In this document: positions 34,143 to 47,180 of the stretch, piece after piece
Layout: each line of letters starts with the position of its first letter
Position numbering within the stretch: position 1 is the stretch's first letter
From: Cyanophora paradoxa
Lineage: Eukaryota > Glaucocystophyceae > Cyanophorales > Cyanophoraceae
Direction of reading: 5' to 3'
Assembly (NCBI GenBank): GCA_004431415.1
Contig: QPMI01000088.1
Span: 62,001-126,000 of the forward strand
DNA: 64,000 nucleotides
Program-made: the position numbers and the translations under genes
The notes under the pieces: generated by a model
Told to the model about the DNA's origin: nothing
What the model saw: only the letters and a program-made list of their open reading frames with translations
Database searches by the model: none

Positions 34143-37100
34143 ATGCTTGCGGCCGTCGCTGGTTGGGAGGTAGCCGAGGAGGTCGGCGATGCGCTCGGCG
34201 CCGCCTTTTGCGGCCCCGCCCGCGCCGGCGGCCTGCTCCGCGTGGTTCTCGTAGATGACGACGAGGACGGATGCTCAGGGGAGAGGCTGCTGGAACGGCC
34301 GCCCGAGCAGCTCTTCTCGCAGTCGCGGGAGCTGAAGCGCTTGCACGACTCCTCGCACGGCTTCTTCTTCCTTGGCGGCCTACGCGGCAGCGAGAAAGCG
34401 GAGCTGTACGCGCCGGACACCATCGAGCGCTTCGTCGCGTTCACGGACGAGCCGGACTGCCTGGAGCAGCTCTTCGCCGTCGAGGACCGCTACATCGTGC
34501 GCCATGGCGCCTTCCGCGCCGGCGCCGCCCGCCAATGACCGGCTCCGCCCACCGCAGAGCCTCCTTTCACTCGGCTCGACCGACGCGGAGGCCGAGGCCG
34601 AGAAGCGCGTGCTCGATGAGCGGCAGAGGCTGGGCGGCCGCCTCGACGCCCTGCGGCGGCGCTGCTGCGAGATTCAGCTGGAGGACTCCGACGGCGGCGG
34701 AGCCGGGCGCTCCTCCGTCGTGTGCCAGGCGGAGCTCCTGATCGAGATGCGGGAGGCGCGCGCGCGCGCGCGTGGCGCCCGCGCGCGGTCGCTCGCGCCC
34801 TGACCGCTCGCCCGCGCAGATCCTGGACGCGGTCGCGCCGTACATCGACGAGGACTACGCGCAGGAGCTCTCTGCGCAGCTTTCCGGCTGCGACCTGCTC
34901 CGCTCGGCGCTGCGGGCGGCGAGCGGCGACGAGGGGGCGGCCAACGCGGCGGCGACGCTCCGGCGGCAGGTGCTCTTCCTCGGGCGCCTGCGCGACGCGG
35001 CGGACGAGGCCGTCGACCGCAAGATCGCCGCCGAGCGGTGCGCCCGCCGCCCACGCCCCGCCTGCCCCGCCCCGCCGACACGCGACGCGCGCCGCGCTTC
35101 AGGGAGCGGGCGGGCCGGGAGCGGGCGGGGGAGCTGCTGAGCTGCCGGGAGGAGCTGCAGCGGCTCGGGGCGCGGGCCGAGGCGCAGGGCTTCACGGACC
35201 TCGCCGTCCTCGCCGCCCTCCGCCTCGCCCGCGCCCTCGAGGCCCCCGCCTACCGCTCCGCCTGCCTCCTCTACCTCTCCCGCCGGCGCGCCCCGTTCCC
35301 CCGCCCGGCGCCCGCGCCGCTCACGCCGGCGCAGCTACCGGGGCTTCCTCTCGCGGCCGGCGGGGGAGGGGCGCGGGGGCCACGTGCCGGGGCCGCGGCT
35401 GCAGATGTGGCCGGTGGGGGAGCCGCCCTCGCGGGAGGCGTACCGGGACCTGGTGGCCTCCCTCCCCATCGAGGACTTCCGCGCCCTCCTCGCCCTCCTC
35501 TCCCGGCCCCCGGGCCCCCCCGACCGCCCCGCCTCCTCCTCCTCCCCCGGCGGCCCCGCCTCCCGCCACCCGGGCCCCGCCGGCGCCCCTTTCTCCTCAC
35601 CCGGCGGCCGCTCGCGGCCGCTGGGGTACGTCGTGGCCTCGGGGATCGCGTCGGTGGGCCTGGCGCCGCGCTCGCCGGGCCCGGAGCCGCCGGCCGAGGC
35701 GCGCGTGAGCGTGCTGGTCTACCGCTCGCCGCCCCGCCGGGCCCGGGGCGCCTCCCGCGACGGCGTCGACCTCGAGACGTACGCCTCCTCCGTCGTCCTC
35801 CTCCCGCCCCAGCCCCTCCCGCTGCCGCCCTCACCGCCCACGGCGCCCCACCGCCGCCTCCCTCCGCCTCCGCCGAGGCCGCCGCCGCGCTCCGCTCGGC
35901 CGGCAGCTCGGCGCCCTCGACGCCGCTGCGCCGCGGGGCGGGGCCGCCGCCGCCGCCGGCGCGGGCCGGGGACCTGCTGGAGCCGCCGGAGTCGGCGGAG
36001 GGCTCGCCGCTGAGCGGGCACGCGCGGGCCAAGCTGGACGAGCTCACCTCCCTCGCCCGCCGCCTCCTCGACGGCCTCCCGCCCGCCCCGCCCCGCCTCC
36101 TTCGGGCCCTCCTCCCGCCGCTCCTCCCGCTCCGAGGCCGGCCCCGAGCCGCTCTCCCCGGTACCCCGGGGCCCTCCGCCCGCGCCTCCTTCTGCTACCC
36201 CGCGCCGCCGCCGCCGCCGCCGGCCCGGCCTCCCCGTTCCTGTCGGGCCCCGTCGGCCCGCCGGCCGCCTCGCGGCGGGCCTCCCTCGCCGAGCCCCCGA
36301 GCAGCCCGTAGGGGCCGCCCCTCGGCCTCCCGCTCCCGCGGCCGCCCTCCCGCCCCCGGCCCCTCCCCGCCGTCCGCGGCCGCCTCCACTCTTCCCCCGC
36401 ACCCCGCGCCCCGCCCCGGCCCCTCACCGCTGGACGCGGCACCGCCCCGGCTTTCTCCCCGCCGGCCCGGGCGGGGCCCGCCCCGGAGCCGCCCCGCCCC
36501 GCCAGCGAGGCCATCGTGCTGCAGCTGCTGGCGCAGCGCCGCGCCGCCGCTGAGGCGCCGGCCGCCCCGCCGGCCGCCCCGCCTCCACCGCCGCCCCCGC
36601 CGCCTCCGCCTGAAGAGGCGCGTCGGGCTGCGCTGGAGAGCCTGCAGGGGCGCGTGGCCGCTGCCCTCGCGGCGAAGGAGGCGGCAGAGCGCCGGGCGGA
36701 GCTCGAGCGCGCGGAGGCGGAGCTCGCCGCCGCGCGCGCCCGCGCCGAGGCCGCCGAGGCGGAGGCCGCCGCCGCCGCCGCCGCCGCCGCGCCGCGCCGC
36801 ATCGATTTCTTCGGGGTCGTGCGCGCACCGGCCCCGCTTCTTCGTTCCCCGCGCCTGACTTCCCCCTCTGCAGGCGGGTACGACGACCACGAGGAGGACC
36901 TGCTCCCCGGCTCGCCTCGCCCGAGCCGCCGGGCCTCGCCCACCCGCCGCCGCCCGACGCCGCCTCGCACCGCGCCCTGTCCCGCTCGCCCGAGGCCGCG
37001 CCCCGGGCCGCCCACCGGGAGGCTGGACCGGAGGCAGGCCGGCGGGCCCCGGACTGGGACGAGGGCCCTGAGGAGCCCCGGCGGGCACCGCGCCCTGCGG

Positions 37101-38498
37101 CGGCCCCGGAGCCCGCGGGGCCGCCCCCGCGGCCGCCCTCGCCCTCCCGGGTCGCCCGGCCCGGCGCCAAGTCGCCCGTGAAGTCCATCCTGAAGAAACC
37201 GCGCGCCCTGTCCCCGCCCTCCCGCTCCGCCAGCAGCTGACAATGGCCCGCGCGCAGGCAGCCGGAGCAGGCCCGCCCTCCGCCCCGCCCACCGCCCCGC
37301 CCCCCCCACAGCGCTCGGCAACGCCAACGCGCGAGAGGCCGGCGTCGGCGGCGCCGGCGCGCGGGCAGACTCCGCCGCGGGGGCGGACGCCACCGCGCGG
37401 GCGGCCCGCGACGCCGCAGCGGCAGCCGGCGGCCGCGGCGGCCGAGCGGGATGCGCCGCCGCTGGCAGAGGCGAGCGCGCGGCGGGCGCGGGAGAAGGCG
37501 GCGAAGGCGGCGGCGGAGCGCGAGGCGCGGGCACGCGCGGAGGAGGAGGCCCGCGCCTCGCGCCGGGCCGCGCTCCGCGACCTCCACGAGAAGGCCCGTG
37601 CCCTCGCCCGCCAGAGCGCAGAGCGCTCCCGCACGCCCCGCCGCGCCCGCTCCCCCTCCGCCGACGCGCCCCGGTCGGCCCGGCGCGCCTCGCCGCCGGC
37701 CTCGCCCGCCGAGCCATACTACGAGGAGTACGACGGCGCCGCTGGTCGCAGCGGCGAGGCGGCGGCGCGGGAGGCGCGGGAGCGGGCGGCGCTGCGGGCG
37801 GCGGCGGTGCGGGCGAGCGCGCGGATGCAGCAGCTGCAGCAGCAGCACGAGCAGCTGCAGCAGGCGCCGGCGGCCAGCGGGCACGCCCGCGGGGAGGCCG
37901 GCGTCCTGGAGGGCCAGCAGCGGGCGCGGGAGCGCTCGGCGGAGGCGGCGGCGAAGCTGAAGGCGGAGCGGGAGGCGGCGGCGGAGGCGCGGCGGGAGCG
38001 GCGGGAGGCGCTCTTCCGGGAGCGGGACCAGCGGCTCGCCGAGTTCCGCCAGCGCAAGGAGCGCGACCTCTGGCTCGCCCAGGAGGCCCTCGACCGCCTC
38101 GGCTCCGCCACCTCCGCCGGCTCCCGCGCCTCCTCGCCCCCGCCCGCCGCCCTCGCCTCCCCGAGCCCCTCCTCGCCCGCCGGCAGCCAGCGTTCGGCCG
38201 CCAGCCTGCCCCCACCCCCTTCGGTCCCTTCGGGGTCCGCGGGCGAGGATCGGCCGCCGGAGGGCCGCCCTCGACGGAAGTCGGTGCACTCGCATCTGCT
38301 GGCCCTCCCCTTCGCCTCACGGCGCCCTCGCGTGACCGCCGTGCGCAGAACAAGATCACCCCGGCGACCACGCCGCCCCCAGAGCGGATTCCAGAGCGGG
38401 CGGCAGCGCACGCGGCGCCGGCTCCGGGCCCCGCCGATCCCTTCTCAGAGCGAGTGGCCGACGAGCTGGCCGCCTACCTCGCCTCCCGGTCGCCCTGA
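34143..38498 (+). CDS. Ala/Pro/Glu-rich coiled-coil protein, unrecognised
   Basis: Starts at 34143 (MLAAVAGWEVAEEVGDALGA). The first kilobase encodes ordered sequence (HDSSHGFFFLGGLRGSEKAE, IERFVAFTDEPDCLEQLFAV, ILDAVAPYIDEDYAQELSAQ, QVLFLGRLRDAADEAVDRKI). A Pro-rich stretch follows, then a coiled coil with an Ala run (about 36.5-36.8 kb), a Lys-rich SPVKSILKK motif (about 37.2 kb) and a second long Ala/Arg/Glu coiled coil (37.4-38.1 kb) with QQLQQQHEQLQQ. The last exon, after a CTGAC-like...CGCAG acceptor, gives ITPATTPPPERIPERAAAHA and ends AAYLASRSP, stop 38496-38498. It may be two genes split near 37.24 kb, though a GC donor/CAG acceptor pair there favours one. A cytoskeletal role is only a guess. 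Confidence 0.5.
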
Positions 38499-38624
38499 GT
38501 TCAAATGCCCTGACCGAGCTCAAATTCAAACGAGCGCCCTCTATCTGTCTACGGACATGCGCCGTTCTGCATGATTTCGAACGCATTATAGCTGTATGAT
38601 ACAAGAAATACAAGTCCTGCTTCG

Positions 38625-39145
38625 CTAGATGTCCATCGCACTTGTTGTTGGGTGCCGTTCTTCCCGCGCCACGCTCGCGTTGCACCCTATGCAGAAGAGA
38701 CGGTCGTGTGCCATGTCGTAACTGCAGCGAGAAGCGGTCCGTAAGCATGGGGCACCACGCCTCGAGCCTGGAGAGAGCCGCACTTGACGACGGAGCACTC
38801 GGAGCAGAAGACGTCCTGGCAGTGCTCGCACTGCCGCAGGCACATTTCGCAGGCTCGCTTCGAGCAGTAGGAGCACGGAGCATCTTCAGAGCGCTCCCTG
38901 CACACTCCGCACGGCACGCCCGGGGCGTATTGCCTGTGGTCAGACGCCCGCAGCACCGTCCTTTGTGCATTCCGCAGCACGAGCAGGGTCCTCTCTGCAG
39001 ACAAGATCAATCAGAGCAGCGAGGGACAGCACTGGCAAGTGCTCGGACCGTACGGCGAGAGCGCCTCAGGCTTCTTCGCCTTGGTGGGCGCGCGCGCAGG
39101 GTCCTCGCCGAAGGGGCTCCTACGCTTCGTGTATCCACCGTACAT
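38625..39145 (-). CDS. SIVA-family Cys-rich zinc-binding protein
   Basis: Start at 39145 (MYGGYTKRRSPFGEDPARAP). After short introns the exon reads VPCGVCRERSEDAPCSYCSK, RACEMCLRQCEHCQDVFCSE and CSVV. An intron (GTGCGGCTC...CTGCAG) then joins to NYDMAHDRLFCIGCNASVA, and the protein ends HPTTSAMDI, stop 38625-38627. The repeated CxxC pairs followed by 'C..CS.VNYD...R.FC..C' match the C-terminal domain of SIVA (CD27-binding/apoptosis regulator) proteins, which co-ordinate zinc. The N-terminal half is shorter and divergent. Function in a protist is unknown. Convergent with the coiled-coil gene (126 bp between stops) and divergent from the 39439 gene (293 bp). Confidence 0.8.
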
Positions 39146-39373
39146 GGCTCTTGTGCGCGTTTGCGGTGCCGGTGGTGGCTGTGGGGAGCAGGCGCTTTGG
39201 CGGCTTTGAACTGACCCGGGTACAGAGAGGGGGAGGGGGGGCAACAGGACCGAGCTGGTCTCTCTTGGATCATCAGGGACCGGCAATCGGCGCCTGCAGC
39301 AAGCAAACGCTACCGCTTTATTTCCAAGCTCCCCCGCCTCTCGTCCTCGGTACTTATCTTCTCTTTAGCTATC

Positions 39374-39425
39374 AGCTAGAGCGTGAGCTCGCACATCTCT
39401 TAGCTAGAGCGTGAGCTCGCACAGC
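39374..39425. promoter_or_regulatory. Two 28-bp-spaced copies of a promoter-region repeat
   Basis: AGCTAGAGCGTGAGCTCGCA occurs at 39374 and again at 39402 in the divergent interval between SIVA (-) and the 39439 gene (+). It ends 14 bp before the + gene ATG. Likely a duplicated control element, by position only. Confidence 0.5.
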
Positions 39426-39438
39426 GTAGAGCGCCCCG

Positions 39439-40479
39439 ATGCCGCGGCTGGAGCGGCTGCCGTCGTCAAGCGGCTTCACCGCCTACAAGTGGATCACGGT
39501 GACACCCCGGCGGACCGCGCAGGCAAAATCTGAGCAACAATCCCATGCAAATACGGCGCCACCTCCACCCCCGCCTCCTCCGCAGCCAATCCTCCCGCCC
39601 GTTGTGCCGCCAGCCCCCGCAAGGGCTGAGCCAGCCCGCTCCCCCTCCCCGGCTGCATCCCAGCAGCCTATGGAATGTCCTCGCAAACCAGTCGTCCGCT
39701 CGCTCCGACCCCCTCGCAAATTGGCCCTTCCCAGCGACCAGAAGTGTGCTCGTGTATCTTTCTCTCCCTGCACGACTGCGCGGCACTTCTCACGCGCAAG
39801 TGCAGGCCTATTGTAAGACCTTCTTTTCAGTCCGTCCTCGCGTCCTGCGCCAACGCTGCTGAGAGCGCCATCAAGTGAGCTTGCATCTATCGTGTTATTT
39901 CCACTGCTAATGGTTTGCAGAAATCTGCAGGCAACCCTCCAACCACCAGATCAGGCAGATGTGCTGTTGAAGGTCCAGTGCCGAAAGGTAAGCTAGTTTG
40001 CACGGGGGAGATTCGCCAATGTCAACTCAGTCATCTGCAGTTTACCGTGGGAAAATTCACATCTTCTTGGCCATCCACTGTGACCTTCTTCACGGATCGT
40101 GCCGAGTACTTTTTCATGCAGCAGCTGCCTTCGGGGGAAAAGGACAAGGTCAGCTCGCTCTGTGGCTTCCCGAAGTGCTAATGACCGTGCGACATGCACA
40201 GGTCCTGATGCAAATGTGGTATGCTGATATGGAGAGAGTACAGCTGAGTGATAGGAGGCAGACGCTCAAATTCAAAATCGGCAGGCCATTAGGTATCATT
40301 CCGTTTGGCGTTTGCATGCCTCCAACAGCAACTGATTGTGCCGTGTAGAGCACTTCCCCGCAGGCTACGATCATCTGGCACCTGAGCACAGCCTCTCAAT
40401 CGAGTTCAACTCAGCAGCCGACCTGCGTGATTTTCAACGTGATGTCTACGAAAAGCTCCTCCTTAGGTCAAAGCCCTGA
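39439..40479 (+). CDS. Unrecognised protein with Pro-rich N-terminus and PH-like C-terminal domain
   Basis: ATG at 39439 gives MPRLERLPSSSGFTAYKWIT and a Pro-rich linker (a run of eight or more Pro). The following exons are clear: CANAAESAIK, then LQATLQPPDQADVLLKVQCR, FTSSWPSTVTFFTDRAEYFF, VLMQMWYADMERVQLSDRRQ, HFPAGYDHLAPEHSLSIEFN and DLRDFQRDVYEKLLLRSKP, stop 40477-40479. The alternating strands with a final amphipathic helix resemble a PH/GRAM-like fold, but no family is recognised. Introns are about 45-60 nt, GT-AG, with ...TTTGCAG or ATCTGCAG acceptors. The join between the Pro-rich exon and the CANAAESAIK exon (39.75-39.87 kb) is unresolved because two frames stay open. Confidence 0.6.
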
Positions 40480-40854
40480 CCGTGCATGCTGTGATATGGT
40501 TGATGCCTCGCGGCAAATGTATTTCTATGCCTCAGTCTAGCCCATCAGCAATTGAAAGCTGGCCAGCCGCGCCCTGAGCCGTGCCCTGAGACAGCCCTGC
40601 CCTCGATCTTAGCTTTATAATTAATTTTGTGACGCACGTTTCTTTTTTTTCCAATGAGCCCCCTCCCCCCCACGGTTTTCACCGCAGCGCTAGCCGCCTC
40701 CACCCGCGCCCGTACACGCGTTTAACGCGGCTCGGGTATTTGGTCTGGCGTGCATTCAAGCCCCAGAAGCTTATAATTAGACTGTATCGCACCGCGCCTC
40801 GCGCGCGCGAGTTCGCAAGGTCCTGTCAACGCTCAAACTCGAACGCGTCTCGCG
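40480..40854. other. Intergenic region upstream of RabGGTase alpha
   Basis: About 375 bp, same-strand neighbours. Contains an AT-rich TTATAATTAATTTT stretch (40615-40630) and a C-run. No gene seen. Confidence 0.5.
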
Positions 40855-42232
40855 ATGGTGCGAGCATCCTGCTTCGCCAAGCTCAAACCGTTTAAATGCG
40901 TCGCACAGCATGGCAGGAAGCGCACAGCCGGCGGGCCAAGCGAGGCGGAGATCCTCAAACTCAAAGCGAAGGCTGAGAAGTACGGCCAGCTCCGCGCGGC
41001 AGTTTTCAGGATGGCCCGCGCTCTGGCGTATTCAAGCGCTTGCGCTTGTGCTGACACGCGCCGCTCAGCGTGCGGACCGCGCGTGCAACGAGGAAGCGCT
41101 AGCGCTGACGGCCCAGTTCCTTGCGGTCTCTCCCGAGAACTACACAATCTGGAACTACCGTCGCGAGATCCTAAAGGAGCTCCTGAAGGACAAGTGCGTC
41201 GCCAGCCTGTGCCCGTGCAGTGATTCGCGAGCTGAAGGACGCAGGACGGAGGAGGAGTCGAAAGCCATCTGCAAGCAGGAGCTGTCCGTGGTTGACTCAG
41301 CCCTGGCCGTGAACCCGAAAGTCTACTGCCTTTGGTGGCATAGAAGGCACGAAAAGGACGTCGTGTACCTGCTCTGGCCTGCTTGATCGTGCTCTGCAGA
41401 TGGCTGATCGGAACAGGATTTTGTGACCCGCAACGCGAACTCCAGCTGTGTGCGAAGTATCTTGATTTAGATGAGCGCAACTGTAAGTGCAAGTGCATAT
41501 TACGTCTCCTTCATGCGCACCGACACTGATTGATTCATCCAGTCCACACCTGGTACTACCGCATGGACATGGCAAAGCTCGTTCGAGAGACCCCAGAAGA
41601 TGCTCTGGCGTTTACTACGAAGAAGATCAATCAGAACTGCAGCAACTACTCGGCATGGCACTTCCGGTCTAAGTTTTATCCTCAATCAATGCAGAAGTCT
41701 AGCCCAAAAGGAGATGCATGCCTGACACCCGATGTGCTGAAATCTGGTGAGAATGCTGAAAATCCTTTTGTTGTTTTCTACGCGTGCTTGATCGCTAAAG
41801 TGAACATGGGACCAGAGCTCGCACTGGTCCAGCAGGCGTATTTCACGGAGCCAAGCGATCAAAGTGCGTGGCTCTACCACCGCTGGCTACTGAATGAGAG
41901 CAAAGGTTCGATCCATCGTCATGAACCTTTTTTCCGTGCTCTTAGTATCGCTGCAGTTCTTCATCCTGAGGAACGCAAGGATCTTCTTCAACAGGAGTGC
42001 GCTCGAGTGGAGGAGCTGTTGAGTTTAGAGCCGGAGGCTAAATGTACGTGAGCCCGTGTTTCAGTCAGCTTCTCTCTGACAGTTGCTTCGGCCAGTTGCC
42101 CATCTCGCACGGATCAATATCCTTCGAGAGCTTGGCTTGGATGAGCAAAGTATATTGGATTCACAAGAGAAACTCGTGCTTATTGATCCCAAACGGCAAG
42201 CATATTATCGCGAGTGCTTTCCTAAAGCATAG
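40855..42232 (+). CDS. RABGGTA: Rab geranylgeranyltransferase alpha subunit
   Basis: The ATG at 40855-40857 is followed at once by an intron (GTGCGAGC...CGCACAG). The protein then reads MHGRKRTAGGPSEAEILKLK, like the MHGR start of BET4/RABGGTA. The next intron uses a GC donor (ATG/GCCCGCG), giving FRMRADRACNEEALALTAQF. Prenyltransferase-alpha repeats follow: ENYTIWNYRREIL, NPKVYCLWWHRR, RNFHTWYYRMDMAKLV, NCSNYSAWHFRSKF and QSAWLYHRWLLNESK. The C-terminal exon joins AK/FAHLARINILRELGLDEQS and ends YYRECFPKA, stop 42230-42232. With the beta subunit and REP this enzyme attaches geranylgeranyl groups to Rab GTPases. The plant-like LRR tail is absent or short, as in fungi and protists. Confidence 0.9.
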
Positions 42233-42396
42233 TATCTGCGCATGCTGGGATCCAGTTGTCTCTTTTGTAATCTACTATACATCGGTATCTCAATCGATAT
42301 CGTGTCTCATTGCGAATGTGCATGCGTGTGCCAATATGGACATCAGAGAGCTATAATTCGAACAGCAACTGCCTTTGAAAGATAGTCCTAACTAAC

Positions 42397-44387
<1,991 letters not shown>

Positions 44388-44573
44388 TCTTCCGCCCGAG
44401 CTAAACTTTCTTCTCACCTGTACCCCACCTCAGTTCTTACCCCTTCTTTTTCCTGGTTCGCTTTGGCGCCGCCGCGGCGAGCGCCTGCCGCCTATGTGGC
44501 GTGCGCAGCGGTAACGAGCACACTCTTCTGACGCCGTTATCCCGCCCCCAGGCCGGTGAACGCATTCAAAACG

Positions 44574-45396
44574 ATGACGCAGCAGTTCGAGCAAGTCGGT
44601 GCGACGCCGCCCGTCTTGGCATGCGCCGAGAGCTGATTCAGTTTGCCTCATCCACTTTGCGTTTCTTGCCGGACAGGCCAGGTGAGCGGCCGTCCGCGCG
44701 CGCCGGCCGGCCATTCGCTTTATGTGCGTTCTGATTCGGCCTCTTCTCGCAGGCGTTCGTCCAGGTGAACACCGTCTGCACGGCGAAGTCGTGCATGCGC
44801 GCCGTCGTTGACCCCATACCGCTCGCCACCGCAGCACTACTACACAGTGTTCGACCAGGACCGCCGGCAGCTGCACCCGCTCTACGTGAGATCTTGTGGT
44901 TCTCATGTGGTCGCGCAAGCGCGCGCCTTCCTAAGCGCAACCGCAGCAAGGCGACTCGATGCTCACCTTCGAGGGCCAGCCCTTCCTCGGCACTGAGAAG
45001 ATCGTCGAGAAGCTCGTCGTGCGTCTCTGTTGTTCAGTGACATTATCTCGCTCTGAGCTGATGTGCATGAATACAGAACCTGAGCTTCCAGAAGATCGCC
45101 CACAAGGTGATCACCTGCGACTGCCAGCCCACCGCTGCCAACGGCATTCTCGTCTTCGTCGCTGGCGACCTGATGGTAAATCTCCGGCATCACCACACGT
45201 ATCGCACCTCGTCTGAACCCCTTGGGTTTAGGTCGACGACTCCCCCCACCCGATGAAGTTCAGCCAGGTCTTCAACCTGAAGCCCCTGCCCACTGGCAGC
45301 TACTACGTTTACAACGACATGTTCCGGTGAGAGAGCAAGCTCTCTCGTGTTTGCGATGCACTCCTGACATGATTTTTCAGCCTCAACCTTGGCTAA
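44574..45396 (+). CDS. NTF2: Nuclear transport factor 2
   Basis: Start at 44574 (MTQQFEQVG). Small exons follow, each split by a 45-90-nt intron: AFVQ, HYYTVFDQDRRQLHPLY, GDSMLTFEGQPFLGTEKIVE, NLSFQKIAHKVITCDCQPTA, GILVFVAGDLMV, DDSPHPMKFSQVFNLKPLPT and YYVYNDMFRLNLG, stop 45394-45396. This matches the NTF2 cone fold end to end, at about the usual 125 residues. NTF2 imports RanGDP through nuclear pores. The first exon/intron joint is the least certain. Confidence 0.92.
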
Positions 45397-45422
45397 ATTA
45401 CTGTCAGAATAATCTAGCCAGG

Positions 45423-45518
45423 CGCAGCGAGTTACCTGCTGTTTCAATGATGCTTTTTCGATTCGTACATGCTCGCATGCATGCGGCGTCGACCTTCACT
45501 GTCCTGGCGGTTTTTGCC
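45423..45518. repeat. Direct repeat, copy 1
   Basis: Shares CGCAGCGAGTTACCTGCTGT, ATGCTTTTTCGATTCG, CGCATGCATG and TGGCGGTTTT with 45719-45822. The second copy has a 6-10 bp ATAT-rich insertion and scattered substitutions. Confidence 0.9.
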
Positions 45519-45582
45519 TCCAAGCGCAGGTTGCGAAACTCGTGGTTGATCTTCATGATGCGCGCGCGCCCGATCTAGGTCA

Positions 45583-45606
45583 AGATAGATAGATAGATAG
45601 ATAGAT
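45583..45606. repeat. (AGAT)6 microsatellite
   Basis: Six perfect AGAT units in intergenic DNA between NTF2 and the recycling-factor gene. Confidence 0.95.
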
Positions 45607-45718
45607 CATAAAGAGCACGCGGTCCGCCATCTGAAGACCTAGGAGACGGCCTAGCTCCGTATGCTATATGCGCATGCGTCACACACGGCGTAGTCGTCGG
45701 TGACTCGTCACATGCCAA

Positions 45719-45822
45719 GCGCAGCGAGTTACCTGCTGTCAATGATATATATCGATGCTTTTTCGATTCGCACATGTTCGCATGCATGTGGCGTCGACAT
45801 GCACTGTGCTGGCGGTTTTGCC
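45719..45822. repeat. Direct repeat, copy 2
   Basis: Second copy of the 45423-45518 block, 296 bp downstream in the same orientation. Confidence 0.9.
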
Positions 45823-45943
45823 GCAAAGGGGCCGCCCCGAGGGGGGTAATCTAGATCTACGAGTGCACGGGAGCCGACCCGGCGGCAGCTGAGCTCGAGC
45901 TTGGTAGTATTGTTCAAGCTAAGGAGCTATAGCTAAGCGCGCG

Positions 45944-47180
45944 ATGCTCGCCGCCCTCTCTCAGCCACGCGGATCGGTGCTGGCGGTTCGTCGGCTCGCG
46001 ACGTCGACCGCGTCAGTCTCAGCGTCCAGCGCGGCGGCGCGGGCGATCGGCGGTTTCCCAGCCTATGCGCGACTCGAGACGCCTGTCTCCCATGCAGCAA
46101 CGGCCGCGGCTGCTTGGCTGCCGTGCCGCGCAATCCCCAGCCGCGGTCTGTCGAAGAAGAAGGGTGCGCGCGCGTCGAGCTCGCGTCCAGCCCGTGAACG
46201 TTAGCTTGGAGCTCATACGTCAGACGAAGGCGACAAGGACAAAGAGGAGGCCAGCGGGCCTCCTATGGAACCTTTCAAAGTGGACGAATACCGGAAGAAG
46301 ATGGACGTGAGTCTTGAAGTGCTGAAGAAGGAGCTTGCTTCACTGCAGACGGGAAGAGCCTTGCCTGGTTCGCTGCCCTGCAGTTTGGCTGCACGCAACT
46401 GGCTGACATGCCATTCGAATTCAGCATTGCTTGACAGTATCACGGTGCCCACGGGTAACACGCGGACCCCTTTAAACAAGCTTGGACAGGCAAGAATTCT
46501 GTCGTGCGCGTGACATTTGATCGCCTGACATTGCTGCTCAGATTACTGCACGAGATCCTCAGAATCTTGCTGTTAGTCTCTTCGATAATACGGTGAGCCA
46601 CTCAGTCTTCCCAGAGTCTTTCGCCTCCATTCGCTACTGATTGGTTCCCTCGGCGATAGCTCATTCCAATGGCTGCAAAGGCCATTTCAGAAGCTGGGCT
46701 AAGCTTGAACCCTCTCATTGAGGGTGCTGTAATTCGTGTGCCTGTGCCCAAGTAAGTGGCGCCCTCATGATCCTCGGCAATCAATCACTCATGAAAATGC
46801 AAAGACCTTCCAAGGAGGCCCGCGAAGGTCTCGCAAAGGTTGTTGGCAAGCACCAGGAACATGTGCGTGCTCAGAGCTCGTTTCTTTCTCCCGCATCCCA
46901 TCGCCTGATGCTCTTGTTCCGAGCAGGTGAAGCAGAGCATCCTCAAGGTCAGAAAGGACGGAATGGATTACATTAAAGCACTCGAGAAGAAAAAGGCTGC
47001 GTCCGAGAATGACCTGAAGCGTCACGAGAAGGATGTGTGTTGTCTGTCTTTCCCTGCAGCCCAGCAGTCATCAAAGCCCTGCGCTCACATTTTTCGCAGC
47101 TGCAAAAGGTCGTGGATGATCACACAAAGAAGGTCAATGACCTGTGTGCTGCCAAGGTGAAGGAGATTATGGCCAGCTAG
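45944..47180 (+). CDS. Ribosome recycling factor, organellar (probably mitochondrial)
   Basis: Start at 45944 (MLAALSQPRGSVLAVRRLAT) followed by a basic, Ser/Ala-rich extension with no Phe near the N-terminus, more like a mitochondrial than a cyanelle presequence. The mature part gives MEPFKVDEYRKKMDVSLEVL, LDSITVPTGNTRTPLNKLGQ, ITARDPQNLAVSLFDNT, AKAISEAGLSLNPLIEGAVI, MTKEAREGLAKVVGKHQEHV, RKDGMDYIKALEKKKAASEN and VDDHTKKVNDLCAAKVKEIM, ending with the stop at 47178-47180. This is the complete RRF three-helix bundle plus the inserted beta domain. RRF splits post-termination ribosomes together with EF-G. Introns are short GT-AG. Confidence 0.92.

Larger units (their letters stand above)
45397..45943. 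other. Intergenic region with a duplicated ~100-bp block and a GATA microsatellite
   Basis: About 545 bp between NTF2 and the recycling-factor gene. It contains two diverged direct copies of a ~100-bp block (45423-45518 and 45719-45822), an (AGAT)6 run (45583-45606), and TAGCTAA at 45930-45936, just 8 bp upstream of the next ATG. No gene seen. Confidence 0.8.

Noticed and set aside
36044-38371. 775-codon open frame on the minus strand
   Set aside because: It runs antisense to the Ala/Pro-rich + strand gene; with GC near 80% stop codons are rare in all frames. The composition (Arg/Ala/Gly only) has no domain, and the + strand has matching splice sites and an ordered protein.
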